63,355 nt of DNA from the NCBI GenBank assembly GCA_910588955.1, contig CAJURQ010000019.1, positions 1 through 63,355 of the forward strand, in the 5' to 3' direction. Below, in pieces: positions 32,522 through 39,877 of the stretch; the stretch's first letter is position 1; each line of letters opens with the position of its first letter. The translations under genes and the position numbers were made by a program. Below the pieces are notes generated by a model. That model made no database searches and was not told the origin of the DNA. It worked only from the letters and a program-made list of their open reading frames with translations. This DNA comes from an uncultured Lachnospiraceae bacterium (GTDB taxonomy: Bacteria; Bacillota; Clostridia; Lachnospirales; Lachnospiraceae).

Positions 32522-34516
32522 ATGAAAAAAATAATCTTGATTGTCGATGATGACAGACTGACGCTGTCAACGGCGCAGAAACTCCTCGGGAGCGAGTACA
32601 AGGTAGTCGCCGTAAATTCAGGAAAACAGGCGTTTAAGTATCTGGAACGGCATATGCCGGATCTGATTCTTCTGGATATCAATATGCCGGAGATTGACGG
32701 CTTTGAAGTGATGGCGAAGCTGCAGAAGGATGCGCGCTGGAGTAAGATTCCGGTGATTTTTCTGACGGCTGACCGCAGTGCGGAGACGGAAATCAAATGT
32801 TTCGGCGTGGGTGCGTGCGACTATATCGCCAAGCCTTTTGAGCCGAACATCATGCTGAGCCGGATCAGAAGCACGATAGAACTGGACGGTTACCGGAAAG
32901 ATCTGCAGCGCAGATTGGACGAAAAGACAAAGGAGATGGAGCGCATTACGATTCAGGCGATCATGACGGTCGCGAATACGGTGGATGCGAAGGACGACTA
33001 CACCAAAGGGCACTCTATGCGGGTGGCGGCGTACTCCGAACTCCTTGCGCAGCGTCTCGGCTGGTCCGAGGAGGAGATACAGAATATTTATTATGTGGCG
33101 ATGCTGCATGATGTGGGAAAGATCGGCGTACCCGACGCCGTGCTCAACAAGCCTTTTAAGCTGACTGACGTGGAGTTTCGGCTGATCAAGGGGCATACTC
33201 TTGTGGGCGCAGAAATTTTAAATGACTTCAAGATGTTTCCCAATGTCAACGTGGGCGCGAAATATCATCATGAGCGTTATGACGGCAGGGGATATCCGGA
33301 AGGGTTAAAGGGGGAGAGCATTCCTCTGGTGGCAAGGGTGATCGGTCTGGTGGATTCCTATGACGCCATGACGAGCAACCGCGTGTATCGCAGGCGGCTG
33401 AATGACGATGTGGTCATGAAGGAGCTTGAGAAGGGGAAAGGAAGCCAGTGGGATCCTGAACTGGTGGATATTTTTGTCGACCTGATCAAAGAGGGCGCGC
33501 TGGAAAAAATGTGGATGCCCGAGGAAGATCTGGCGACGCCGATTTTTGACAGCGGCAAGATCATGGGTATTACCATGGGCAATGAGAATATATTGGAATC
33601 ACCCGTCGATTATCTGACCGGGCTTCTGAGCGGACAGAAGGGAGAAGAGGATATCTCCTTAAGCCTGCGCGCGGAGGGCGGCGCGTTAATGCTGATCGAT
33701 CTGGATCATTTCCGCCAGATTAATGACACGCACGGTCATCTGATGGGAGATTACGCGTTAAAGACAGTGGCTGATGTGCTGAGGGAAGTCTGTGAGAACG
33801 AGATTGTCTGCCGGACCGGCGGAGATGAGTTCCTGTATTATCTGCCGGGCGTTACGGACGAGGAAATCGTGACAAGAAAGGTGGAAGCGCTTCTGGAAGC
33901 TTTCCGCAAAAAGCAGGAGGAGACAGAGGTGCTGAAGGACGCGGAGCTCTCCGTGGGCATCAGTATTTCCGGCATGGACGGAAGGGAGTTCGAGGAACTT
34001 TACAGGAGAGCGGACAAGGCGCTCTATCTCGTAAAACAGAGCAGAGGAGAGCATTACGGGTTCTTCCAGAGATCCGGCATTCTGCGGACGCCCGAACAGT
34101 CGCAGAACGATCTGGATAAGATTATGGACGCCATCAAGAATCAGGAGACTTACCAAGGCGCGTTCCAAGTGGACTACGACGAGTTCAACCATGTGTACGA
34201 TTTTGTGAAGCATATGTCGGCGCGCAGCAAGAAAGAGACGCAGCTTCTGCTCTTTACCCTGTTCTCCTCCACCGGCAGCGAGGTCAAGCTGGAGCGGATG
34301 GAGACAGCCATGCAGTGTATGGAGCAGGCGATCTGCAAGTCCCTGCGCGGAGTGGACGTGGGCGCAAGGTACAGCAGTTCCCAGTTCCTTGTGATTCTTT
34401 TAGGAACGGGTCGGGAGAATGTGCGCGTCGTGACGGACCGTATCGTGCAGAACTATTTCAAGCTTTACGGGGAGAAGGATATCACGCTGACGTTTGATAT
34501 CGCGAAGTTTGGGTGA
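32522..34516 (+). CDS. Response regulator with HD-GYP and GGDEF domains (c-di-GMP turnover)
   Basis: A 664-residue cytosolic protein. Domains: receiver (1-120, phospho-acceptor D52, K104), HD-GYP phosphodiesterase (about 140-330, H196-D197 and H-H-E-R-Y-D-G-R-G-Y-P at 249-259), GGDEF cyclase (about 360-520, intact G433-G-D-E-F437), and a C-terminal domain (about 545-664) that looks like a second, degenerate GGDEF fold with S-S-S-Q-F where the active site would be. No RxxD inhibitory site is seen before GGDEF. Making and degrading c-di-GMP in one phospho-controlled protein is a recognised but uncommon layout. No histidine kinase is adjacent. A terminator follows. Confidence 0.92.
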   Translation: MKKIILIVDDDRLTLSTAQKLLGSEYKVVAVNSGKQAFKYLERHMPDLILLDINMPEIDGFEVMAKLQKDARWSKIPVIFLTADRSAETEIKCFGVGACDYIAKPFEPNIMLSRIRSTIELDGYRKDLQRRLDEKTKEMERITIQAIMTVANTVDAKDDYTKGHSMRVAAYSELLAQRLGWSEEEIQNIYYVAMLHDVGKIGVPDAVLNKPFKLTDVEFRLIKGHTLVGAEILNDFKMFPNVNVGAKYHHERYDGRGYPEGLKGESIPLVARVIGLVDSYDAMTSNRVYRRRLNDDVVMKELEKGKGSQWDPELVDIFVDLIKEGALEKMWMPEEDLATPIFDSGKIMGITMGNENILESPVDYLTGLLSGQKGEEDISLSLRAEGGALMLIDLDHFRQINDTHGHLMGDYALKTVADVLREVCENEIVCRTGGDEFLYYLPGVTDEEIVTRKVEALLEAFRKKQEETEVLKDAELSVGISISGMDGREFEELYRRADKALYLVKQSRGEHYGFFQRSGILRTPEQSQNDLDKIMDAIKNQETYQGAFQVDYDEFNHVYDFVKHMSARSKKETQLLLFTLFSSTGSEVKLERMETAMQCMEQAICKSLRGVDVGARYSSSQFLVILLGTGRENVRVVTDRIVQNYFKLYGEKDITLTFDIAKFG

Positions 34517-34537
34517 GACTGGTGTGAAAGAGGATAG

Positions 34538-34576
34538 GGGATAGAAGAATGTGAGGTTCTTCTGTCCCTTGTTTGT
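34538..34576 (+). terminator. Terminator after the c-di-GMP enzyme gene
   Basis: A 12-bp stem with one T-G pair (34538-34549 with 34557-34568) and a 7-nt loop, followed by TTGTTTGTTT. Confidence 0.85.
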
Positions 34577-34590
34577 TTGGTGGCGGATAT

Positions 34591-34872
34591 ATGGATGGAA
34601 AATATCTGAAAGAGAAACGGGGTGACTTAATTATTTCACTTGGAAAAGAGGAGGAAACGGAGTTGTCTGAATCCAGTATGGGGGCTGTATCAGATGACAC
34701 GATTGACGCTTTATGGGAAAAAGTGATTACGCAATTTAAAAAAGGATTACTGAAAGGCGCCTATGTCGTAACGCCAAATGGGAATAGTAGATATAATCCC
34801 GGACATTGGTACACACAGGGCGCAAAAGATGCGTATGAAAAGGGTGTAAGGATTAAGCCGTTGGCTGGATGA
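34591..34872 (+). CDS. Hypothetical protein, first of an immunity-like cluster
   Basis: A 93-residue soluble protein that I do not recognise. The N-terminus is charged (M-D-G-K-Y-L-K-E-K-R-G-D), the middle helical (D-D-T-I-D-A-L-W-E-K-V) and the C-terminus contains N-P-G-H-W-Y-T-Q-G-A-K-D-A. GGTGG lies before the ATG at 34591. It opens a run of six short AT-rich genes on the plus strand that ends where sigG converges. Confidence 0.5.
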   Translation: MDGKYLKEKRGDLIISLGKEEETELSESSMGAVSDDTIDALWEKVITQFKKGLLKGAYVVTPNGNSRYNPGHWYTQGAKDAYEKGVRIKPLAG

Positions 34873-34946
34873 AATCAATATATACTGAAAAAGGAAAGCG
34901 AATGAAGAAATTGGCGGAGCTGTTTTGGTAGATAATAGGGAATATT

Positions 34947-35270
34947 TTGAAACGAGATTGGGACAGAGAAATGATTTATCGGAAGCTGCAATCAGGGAAA
35001 CAAGTGGGAATTGATAAAAGAATAGATAAAAGTGGTGTTTTCTATTGGTATTCCTATGCCGTACAGAAGGTGGATGATTATTATGTTGTCTACGAATGTG
35101 AAATAGCAGAGGATAACATGGCAATGGAAGAATATGAGTATGAGAACGTAAACAAATATTTATCCGTTGAGGAGGTGGAAAAGAGTTTTCCATCAAGATA
35201 TGGCATTAAATTTTCTGATATCGGATCGCTCAAAGGGCAGTATATATTTAATCCATATTTCTATTGCTGA
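34947..35270 (+). CDS. Hypothetical immunity-like protein
   Basis: A 107-residue soluble acidic protein with a beta-rich middle (V-F-Y-W-Y-S-Y-A-V-Q-K-V-D-D-Y-Y-V-V-Y-E-C) of the kind seen in many small immunity proteins of polymorphic toxin systems. The family is not identified. The start is probably TTG at 34947; ATG at 34971 is an alternative with no clear ribosome site. AT-rich compared with sigE and sigG. Confidence 0.5.
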   Translation: MKRDWDREMIYRKLQSGKQVGIDKRIDKSGVFYWYSYAVQKVDDYYVVYECEIAEDNMAMEEYEYENVNKYLSVEEVEKSFPSRYGIKFSDIGSLKGQYIFNPYFYC

Positions 35271-35301
35271 TTTTAAATAATGTCGATAGGAGACAAAGTA
35301 C

Positions 35302-35934
35302 ATGAATGCCAAATATAAACCGATAGCTCTTTATATTCTGGAAAAATATACAGACGATATTATGATGGAGGCAGGTTTTAAGCGCAGATGCAATTCACTG
35401 AATTATTCCAGAACGATTGGCGCTGCGAAGCAGAAGCTCGAGATGATATGTTTTTCACATCCGCCGTATTATGCGGGATCATTACTGCATATTTATCCGT
35501 ATATGTCGGTATATTTTCCAGAGATTCATAAGGTGGCGGAAAACATGATAGACGATGTAGGAGATATAACTATACGGCGACCAATTAAGGAGAAGCCCTT
35601 TGATTCAAGTCAATGGCTTTTGATGACAGATGAAAAGGGGGAAGTAGATGCTATTGCAGAAAATATAAGGATATTTTTGATACAATGTATCATCCCGCTT
35701 TTTGACGATTTAAAAACTATAGACGATTATATTGATAAATATGAGCAGCATGATGAAAGGGCATATTTGTGTGGTACAGAAGCCTATTTTTATGTCGCAA
35801 GCGCTTATGTAATTAATGGAGAATATGCGAAAGGACTGGAGGTTTTAAACAAAAGGTTTGTGGGACCGGCGATACGAAAATATCATGCGAAGGCATTTGC
35901 GTATTTTGAGAAAAAGCTGGGAGAGTTAGAGTAA
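35302..35934 (+). CDS. Hypothetical protein of the immunity-like cluster
   Basis: A 210-residue soluble protein of unknown family. The first half is alpha/beta (E-A-G-F-K-R-R-C-N-S-L-N-Y-S-R near 28) and the second half helical, with a D-D-Y-I-D-K-Y-E-Q segment near 140. Layout and length recall DUF4304-like immunity proteins, but the match is not firm. AGGAG lies before the ATG. No toxin gene is near. Confidence 0.55.
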   Translation: MNAKYKPIALYILEKYTDDIMMEAGFKRRCNSLNYSRTIGAAKQKLEMICFSHPPYYAGSLLHIYPYMSVYFPEIHKVAENMIDDVGDITIRRPIKEKPFDSSQWLLMTDEKGEVDAIAENIRIFLIQCIIPLFDDLKTIDDYIDKYEQHDERAYLCGTEAYFYVASAYVINGEYAKGLEVLNKRFVGPAIRKYHAKAFAYFEKKLGELE

Positions 35935-35986
35935 AAAGAACTTCAAAATAATATTGACAGTTTCAGACAGGGATTGGGAAATAACG

Positions 35987-36262
35987 ATGAAATTTAAGTT
36001 AGACATAAACTATTCGGGAGAGGAACTGCGGTTTTTAGAGGAACATAGCTGTAAAATCCTTTCCGAAATAAAACTCTCAAAAACAAAATTTTCTGAGTAT
36101 GAAATACCCCGCCGGATGTTCGTCTATGGGGGCGTTTATATCGCGGAAATTATGGATGATGAAACCGGCAGTCCGGTATGGGCGGTCTTGTCAAAATGGA
36201 AGGGGATCTATCATTTTTCGGCTTATTATGCGAGTCTGGAAGCGCTGGAACGGGGGATGTAA
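35987..36262 (+). CDS. Hypothetical small protein
   Basis: A 91-residue acidic protein with an antiparallel beta-like C-terminal half (M-F-V-Y-G-G-V-Y-I-A-E-I-M-D-D-E-T-G). The segment Y-I-A-E-I, with 14 identical bases, recurs in the degenerate stretch at about 37020, suggesting a partial duplication or leftover copy. It ends 1 nt before the DUF4279 gene and is probably co-transcribed with it. Confidence 0.5.
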   Translation: MKFKLDINYSGEELRFLEEHSCKILSEIKLSKTKFSEYEIPRRMFVYGGVYIAEIMDDETGSPVWAVLSKWKGIYHFSAYYASLEALERGM

Positions 36263-36263
36263 A

Positions 36264-36665
36264 ATGACACATACATATATGGGAGCAAGTCTGAGGATTA
36301 TGGGCGACTGTTTTGATGTCCAGAAGATTACGGACGTATTAGAGGTGACACCGGGTTGCGTGTGGAACATGGGAGATCCTATCAGAAATTCAGGGAAAAA
36401 GCATACAGAAACAGCATGGATTTATAACACAGGAAACACAGAATCTTTGGACATAAATATACTGGTTAATCAAATTGCTGAGTTGTTCTACTCAAAGGCA
36501 GACAAAATAGCTGCATTGAAGGAACAGTATGAATTATATATTAGCATTGATTTTATGATTGCAATTAAAAATGGGGAGCCTCCGGCTATCTATTTTGAAC
36601 CAGAGTTTATCAAATTTGCGGCGGAAATAGGTGCTGTATTGGATATTGATACTTATGTTGACTAG
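36264..36665 (+). CDS. DUF4279-like protein
   Basis: A 133-residue protein matching my recollection of DUF4279: M-T-H-T-Y-M-G-A-S-L-R-I-M-G-D at the start, then V-T-P-G-C-V-W-N-M-G-D-P-I-R and H-T-E-T-A-W-I-Y-N-T near 40-60. Members are commonly found beside polymorphic toxins or as orphan immunity genes. Its ATG overlaps the previous stop region by context (1 nt gap). Function is unproven. Confidence 0.65.
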   Translation: MTHTYMGASLRIMGDCFDVQKITDVLEVTPGCVWNMGDPIRNSGKKHTETAWIYNTGNTESLDINILVNQIAELFYSKADKIAALKEQYELYISIDFMIAIKNGEPPAIYFEPEFIKFAAEIGAVLDIDTYVD

Positions 36666-36789
36666 ATAAATCTAAAGAGGGAAGATGAGGTTGAAACTAG
36701 TACATAGCGTCTGTACGGTAAAGGAATGACGGCTATATAGGTTATGTGGTATGGAAAAGAATACTTTTAGTGAGAGGGAGACGATAAAA

Positions 36790-36957
36790 ATGGATATGCT
36801 AGAACAGATTAAAGAAAGATGTTTTATAAAAACAGCAGGAAACGATATTGGGTTAATCGGAGCGACGCGGGACGATCAGGATTTTATCGCAAATGCAAGG
36901 CAGGATATTCCGTGGCTTATAAATGAAGTATATAGGCTGAGGAAACGGGATTCCTAA
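36790..36957 (+). CDS. Small hypothetical protein
   Basis: A 55-residue protein (M-D-M-L-E-Q-I-K-E-R-C start) ending D-F-I-A-N-A-R-Q-D-I-P-W-L-I-N-E-V-Y, a pattern common in small phage-type or prophage-remnant proteins. GAGGGAG lies 9 nt before the ATG at 36790; an ATG 13 codons upstream has no ribosome site. The 145 nt that follow contain only degenerate sequence and a terminator hairpin. Confidence 0.5.
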   Translation: MDMLEQIKERCFIKTAGNDIGLIGATRDDQDFIANARQDIPWLINEVYRLRKRDS

Positions 36958-37074
36958 AACGGTTGAATAGTGAAAAGGTTTAAAAAGACAGGATGGTGAG
37001 CAGAACTATTTATGGAAGTACTTATATCGCGGAAATATTTATTGGATGGATAAATTATTCAACGGTGATCTTTG

Positions 37075-37100
37075 ACCGGGAGGGGGGAGCCCCTCCCGGT
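37075..37100. terminator. GC-rich hairpin after sigG
   Basis: An 11-bp perfect stem (ACCGGGAGGGG with CCCCTCCCGGT) and 4-nt loop, directly downstream of the sigG stop on the minus strand. The T-tract is poor on both strands. Confidence 0.65.
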
Positions 37101-37102
37101 TC

Positions 37103-37882
37103 TTACGCCGTCAGATACAGCCGCATAGTTTTAAGCGCATTCTTCTCAAGTCTTGATACCTGCGCCTGCGAGATGCCGATTTTTTCGGCGACTTCCATCT
37201 GTGTCTTCCCCTCGAAGAAGCGCAGGGAGATGATTTCGTGTTCACGCTTGGTCAGCTTTTTCATTGCCTCCGTCAGGGAAATATGCTCCACCCACACTTC
37301 CTCGCCGTTTTTCTTGTCGCTGATCTGGTCCATCACATAGAGCGTGTCGCCGCCGTCGGTGTAGACGGGTTCGTAGAGGCTTAATGGGCTCTGAATGGCA
37401 TCTAAGGCATAGACGATATCCTCCTTGGGAATGCCGATTTCCGTAGCGATCTCCGTGACGGTGGGTTCGCGGGAGTTGGTGCGGGTCAGGTGTTCCTTGG
37501 CGTAGATTGCCTTGTAGGCGGTGTCCTTTAGGGAGCGGGAGACCCGTATGGAGTTGGCGTCGCGCAGATACCGTCTAATCTCGCCGACGATCATGGGCAC
37601 GGCGTAGGTGCTGAATTTTACGTTGAGGGAACTGTCAAAGTTATCGATTGCCTTGATCAGCCCGACGCAGCCGATCTGGAAAAGATCGTCCACGTTTTCG
37701 CTGCTGGAATGAAAACGCTTGATCACGCTTAAGACGAGGCGGAGATTGCCGTTGATATATGCCATTCTGGCATCCTGATCTCCTTCTTCAATTTTTTTAA
37801 ACAACTCTTCTTTTTCCGCATTTTTTAGAAGCGGCAGTTTGGCAGTGTTGACGCCGCAGATTTCTACTTTTCCCTGTACCAT
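37103..37882 (-). CDS. sigG: Sporulation sigma factor SigG
   Basis: A 259-residue sigma-70-family factor for late forespore genes. The N-terminus K-V-E-I-C-G-V-N-T-A-K-L-P is the SigG-specific start involved in anti-sigma control. Region 2 (N-L-R-L-V-L-S-V, D-L-F-Q-I-G-C-V-G-L-I-K, F-S-T-Y-A-V-P-M-I-V-G-E-I) and region 4 (T-Q-M-E-V-A-E-K-I-G-I-S-Q-A-Q-V-S-R-L-E) are complete. In most relatives it follows sigE directly on the same strand; here it lies 4.7 kb away and inverted. Confidence 0.96.
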   Translation of the reverse strand: MVQGKVEICGVNTAKLPLLKNAEKEELFKKIEEGDQDARMAYINGNLRLVLSVIKRFHSSSENVDDLFQIGCVGLIKAIDNFDSSLNVKFSTYAVPMIVGEIRRYLRDANSIRVSRSLKDTAYKAIYAKEHLTRTNSREPTVTEIATEIGIPKEDIVYALDAIQSPLSLYEPVYTDGGDTLYVMDQISDKKNGEEVWVEHISLTEAMKKLTKREHEIISLRFFEGKTQMEVAEKIGISQAQVSRLEKNALKTMRLYLTA

Positions 37883-37932
37883 GACGCTACCACCCTTTCG
37901 TGTAAGTTTTGATTTCTTTTTTTGTATGTAAC

Positions 37933-37962
37933 AAGCATGTGCGATTCAGGGGAAATTATTCA
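37933..37962 (-). promoter_or_regulatory. Sigma-G/F-type promoter for sigG
   Basis: On the minus strand, TGAATA (37962-37957) and CATGCTT (37939-37933) are 17 nt apart. They resemble the forespore -35 (TGMATA) and -10 (CATWMTA, five of seven). This suits the known autoregulation of sigG. Confidence 0.6.
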
Positions 37963-37993
37963 CAAAATCTTAAGAAAAAACGGCGGATAAGAT

Positions 37994-38022
37994 TTTACAA
38001 ACAGGGAGTTTTTTGATACCAT
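37994..38022 (+). promoter_or_regulatory. Promoter with CCATAG-T-CTATGG palindrome
   Basis: TTTACA (37994-37999), 17 nt, TACCAT (38017-38022). A perfect 13-bp palindrome (38019-38031) overlaps the -10 and the expected start point and could be an operator for the following gene. Confidence 0.5.
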
Positions 38023-38069
38023 AGTCTATGGATGAGTTTCAGACATAAGATAAATGAGGAGTGGTGGTT

Positions 38070-38951
38070 ATGGTTTGTAAAAAATGCGGCGCGCCTTTGA
38101 TGGAGGACGATCAGTTCTGCCCGGAATGCGGCGCGAAGGTTATAAGAAAAAAGAAGTGTCCGGAATGCGGGGAGCCGCTTCGGGAAGGCACCCGCTTCTG
38201 TCCGAGCTGTGGCGCGGAAGTAGGGGAGGGACGCCCGGCGAAACGGACAGAATCTGGGGAAATGCCGAGAAAAAGGGCGGATTCAGAGGAAACACCGAGA
38301 AAGAGAACGGATTCAGAAGAAGCGCCGAGAAGGAGAGCAGAATCCGAGGAAGCGCCGAGAAAAAGAGTAAATCCGGATGCGCCGAGAAAGAAAGCAAGTC
38401 CCGCACCGCCGCCGAAAAGGCGTCCGGTTCAGGATGAGAGGCCCAGAAGGAGAAGGGACTGGGAGGAAGACGACTGGGATGATGAAGATGATGACGATGA
38501 GGAGAGCGTAGACATTCTTTCTATTATGACGGTTGCCGTCGGCTGTATTCTTCTGGTAATTGTCGCGGTATTGGGCTTTAATCTGTATCAGCGGTATGTG
38601 CCTAAGAATTATGATAAGGTGGCTGAGGAACAGGAAAAAGAGGAGGAAGACGGAGAAGACAGCGGGGAAGAGCAGGAGGACGGTCAGAGACTGGAAGAGC
38701 TCCCGGAGGATTCGGGAGAGGAGACTGAGGTTACCGTCTCCGCTGCGGGCACGATTGTCACTACTCATGATGTGAGGATCCGGGATAATCCGAGTACGGA
38801 AGGCACGACCGTTATCACGACGGCGAAGACGGGCGACACCTACGAGTACATGGAGGTCGTGGAAGGCGGTCACTGGTATAAGATTATTCTTCCCGAGGAG
38901 TATGGATATGAGTTTGGGTATGTCAGTGCGGATTATGTAGAGGAGCAATAA
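38070..38951 (+). CDS. Zinc-ribbon membrane protein with decapeptide repeats and SH3b domain
   Basis: A 293-residue protein. Two zinc-ribbon units (C-K-K-C-G ... C-P-E-C-G and C-P-E-C-G ... C-P-S-C-G, residues 3-50) are followed by a basic repeat region (about 58-105) with a 10-residue period of the form R-x-x-S-E-E-x-P-R-K. An Asp-rich stretch, one membrane helix (about 150-172), an acidic linker and a C-terminal SH3b domain (about 225-293, V-R-I-R-D-N-P-S) complete it. Topology is cytoplasmic zinc part, external SH3b. A cell-wall-linked sensor or scaffold role is inference. Confidence 0.8.
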   Translation: MVCKKCGAPLMEDDQFCPECGAKVIRKKKCPECGEPLREGTRFCPSCGAEVGEGRPAKRTESGEMPRKRADSEETPRKRTDSEEAPRRRAESEEAPRKRVNPDAPRKKASPAPPPKRRPVQDERPRRRRDWEEDDWDDEDDDDEESVDILSIMTVAVGCILLVIVAVLGFNLYQRYVPKNYDKVAEEQEKEEEDGEDSGEEQEDGQRLEELPEDSGEETEVTVSAAGTIVTTHDVRIRDNPSTEGTTVITTAKTGDTYEYMEVVEGGHWYKIILPEEYGYEFGYVSADYVEEQ

Positions 38952-38976
38952 CATTTTTTTAACAGGACAATCTGAC

Positions 38977-39030
38977 AGGAACCTTTTCCGGGCTGGGACA
39001 TATGATAATAAAAAGCCCGGGGAGGTTCCT
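38977..39030 (+). promoter_or_regulatory. Hairpin covering the ymxH ribosome site, with sigma-K-like promoter
   Basis: AGGAACC (38977-38983) pairs with GGTTCCT (39024-39030), and CCGGGCT (38988-38994) with AGCCCGG (39014-39020). The 3' arms cover the GGGGAGG ribosome site up to the ATG. The same DNA contains AC (38981-38982), 16 nt, CATATGATA (38999-39007), which fits the sigma-K pattern AC-N16-CATANNNTA. Confidence 0.5.
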
Positions 39031-39264
39031 ATGTTATTTTCGGAATTAAAGAAAAAGGAAGTCATCAACCTGAAAAACTGCGAGCGGCTCGGAAAGGTGA
39101 GCGATTTTGAGTTTGACGAGTGCACGGGACAGATTTTCAAGCTGATTATTCCGGGAGACAATAAGTGGTGCGGGTTGTTCGGAAGTGAGCCGGACTACGT
39201 GATCTGTTATAAAGATATCAAAAAAATCGGACCGGATATTATTGTTGTGGATATATGCCTGTAA
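39031..39264 (+). CDS. YlmC/YmxH-family PRC-barrel sporulation protein
   Basis: A 77-residue single-domain PRC-barrel protein of the YlmC/YmxH family found in endospore formers. The blocks L-K-x-K-E-V-I-N-L, G-x-V-x-D-F-E-F-D and C-Y-K-D-I-K-K-I-G-P-D-I-I-V-V are typical. Function is not established. Its ribosome site is buried in a hairpin and a mother-cell-type promoter candidate lies upstream, which fits sporulation-linked expression. Confidence 0.85.
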   Translation: MLFSELKKKEVINLKNCERLGKVSDFEFDECTGQIFKLIIPGDNKWCGLFGSEPDYVICYKDIKKIGPDIIVVDICL

Positions 39265-39283
39265 TTTGGTTTCCATAAGATAG

Positions 39284-39318
39284 TTGACATAATGATTATT
39301 TTATCCTATAATAATCAT
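39284..39318 (+). promoter_or_regulatory. Consensus promoter with two Fur-family-like boxes ahead of nrdR
   Basis: TTGACA (39284-39289), 17 nt, TATAAT (39307-39312), both perfect. ATAATGATTAT (39289-39299) is a perfect 5-1-5 core of the Fur/PerR box, and ATAATAATCAT (39308-39318) is a second copy with one mismatch, 19 bp away and covering the -10. ATGATTAT and ATAATCAT also form an 8-bp dyad. Confidence 0.75.
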
Positions 39319-39376
39319 ATTGAGTGCAGCGATCTGTCTGCGGCTTAAGTACAGGGGGATAAGGAGGATATCCGGG

Positions 39377-39829
39377 ATGAAATGCCCATTTTGTGGTCAT
39401 GAGAATACGAGAGTAATTGACAGCAGACCGGCGGAGGACAACAGTTCTATCCGCAGGCGGCGCGTCTGTGATGAGTGCGATAAGCGGTTCACTACCTATG
39501 AGAAGGTGGAGACGATACCGCTCATTGTCATTAAAAAGGATAATAACAGGGAGACCTACGACAGATCCAAGATTGAAGCGGGCGTGTTACGTGCCTGCCA
39601 TAAAAGACCCATCAGCGCCAACCAGATCAACCAGTTGGTGGACGAGGTGGAGACGGAGATTTTCAACAGGGAAGAAAAGGAAATTCCAAGTCAGGTGATC
39701 GGCGAGCTGGTGATGAATAAGCTGAAAGATTTAGAAGCGGTGGCATATGTCAGATTTGCTTCTGTGTACAGGGAGTTCAAGGACATCAACACCTTTATGG
39801 AAGAACTGAAAAATGTGCTGGACAAATAA
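39377..39829 (+). CDS. nrdR: Ribonucleotide reductase repressor NrdR
   Basis: A 150-residue regulator that represses ribonucleotide reductase genes when dATP is bound. It has an N-terminal zinc ribbon (C-P-F-C ... C-D-E-C-D, residues 3-34, with R-R-R-R) and an ATP-cone domain (about 47-137, V-I-K-K-D-N-N-R-E-x-Y-D and A-Y-V-R-F-A-S-V-Y). AAGGAGG lies 9 nt before the ATG at 39377. It has its own strong promoter and terminator. Confidence 0.97.
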   Translation: MKCPFCGHENTRVIDSRPAEDNSSIRRRRVCDECDKRFTTYEKVETIPLIVIKKDNNRETYDRSKIEAGVLRACHKRPISANQINQLVDEVETEIFNREEKEIPSQVIGELVMNKLKDLEAVAYVRFASVYREFKDINTFMEELKNVLDK

Positions 39830-39840
39830 GTGAAGAATAA

Positions 39841-39868
39841 AAACACCTTGCGCGAATGCAGGGTGTTT
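39841..39868 (+). terminator. Terminator after nrdR
   Basis: An 11-bp stem with one T-G pair (39841-39851 with 39858-39868), followed by TTGTT. Confidence 0.85.
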
Positions 39869-39877
39869 TGTTATGAT

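Noticed and set aside
36993..37340. 115-residue plus-strand frame overlapping sigG
   Set aside because: Most of it is antisense to sigG. Only the first few codons resemble the upstream small gene and are better explained as debris.
39320..39376. Upstream extension of nrdR
   Set aside because: NrdR proteins begin with M-K/R-C-P-F-C; AAGGAGG fits the ATG at 39377 and the extension would start within the promoter.
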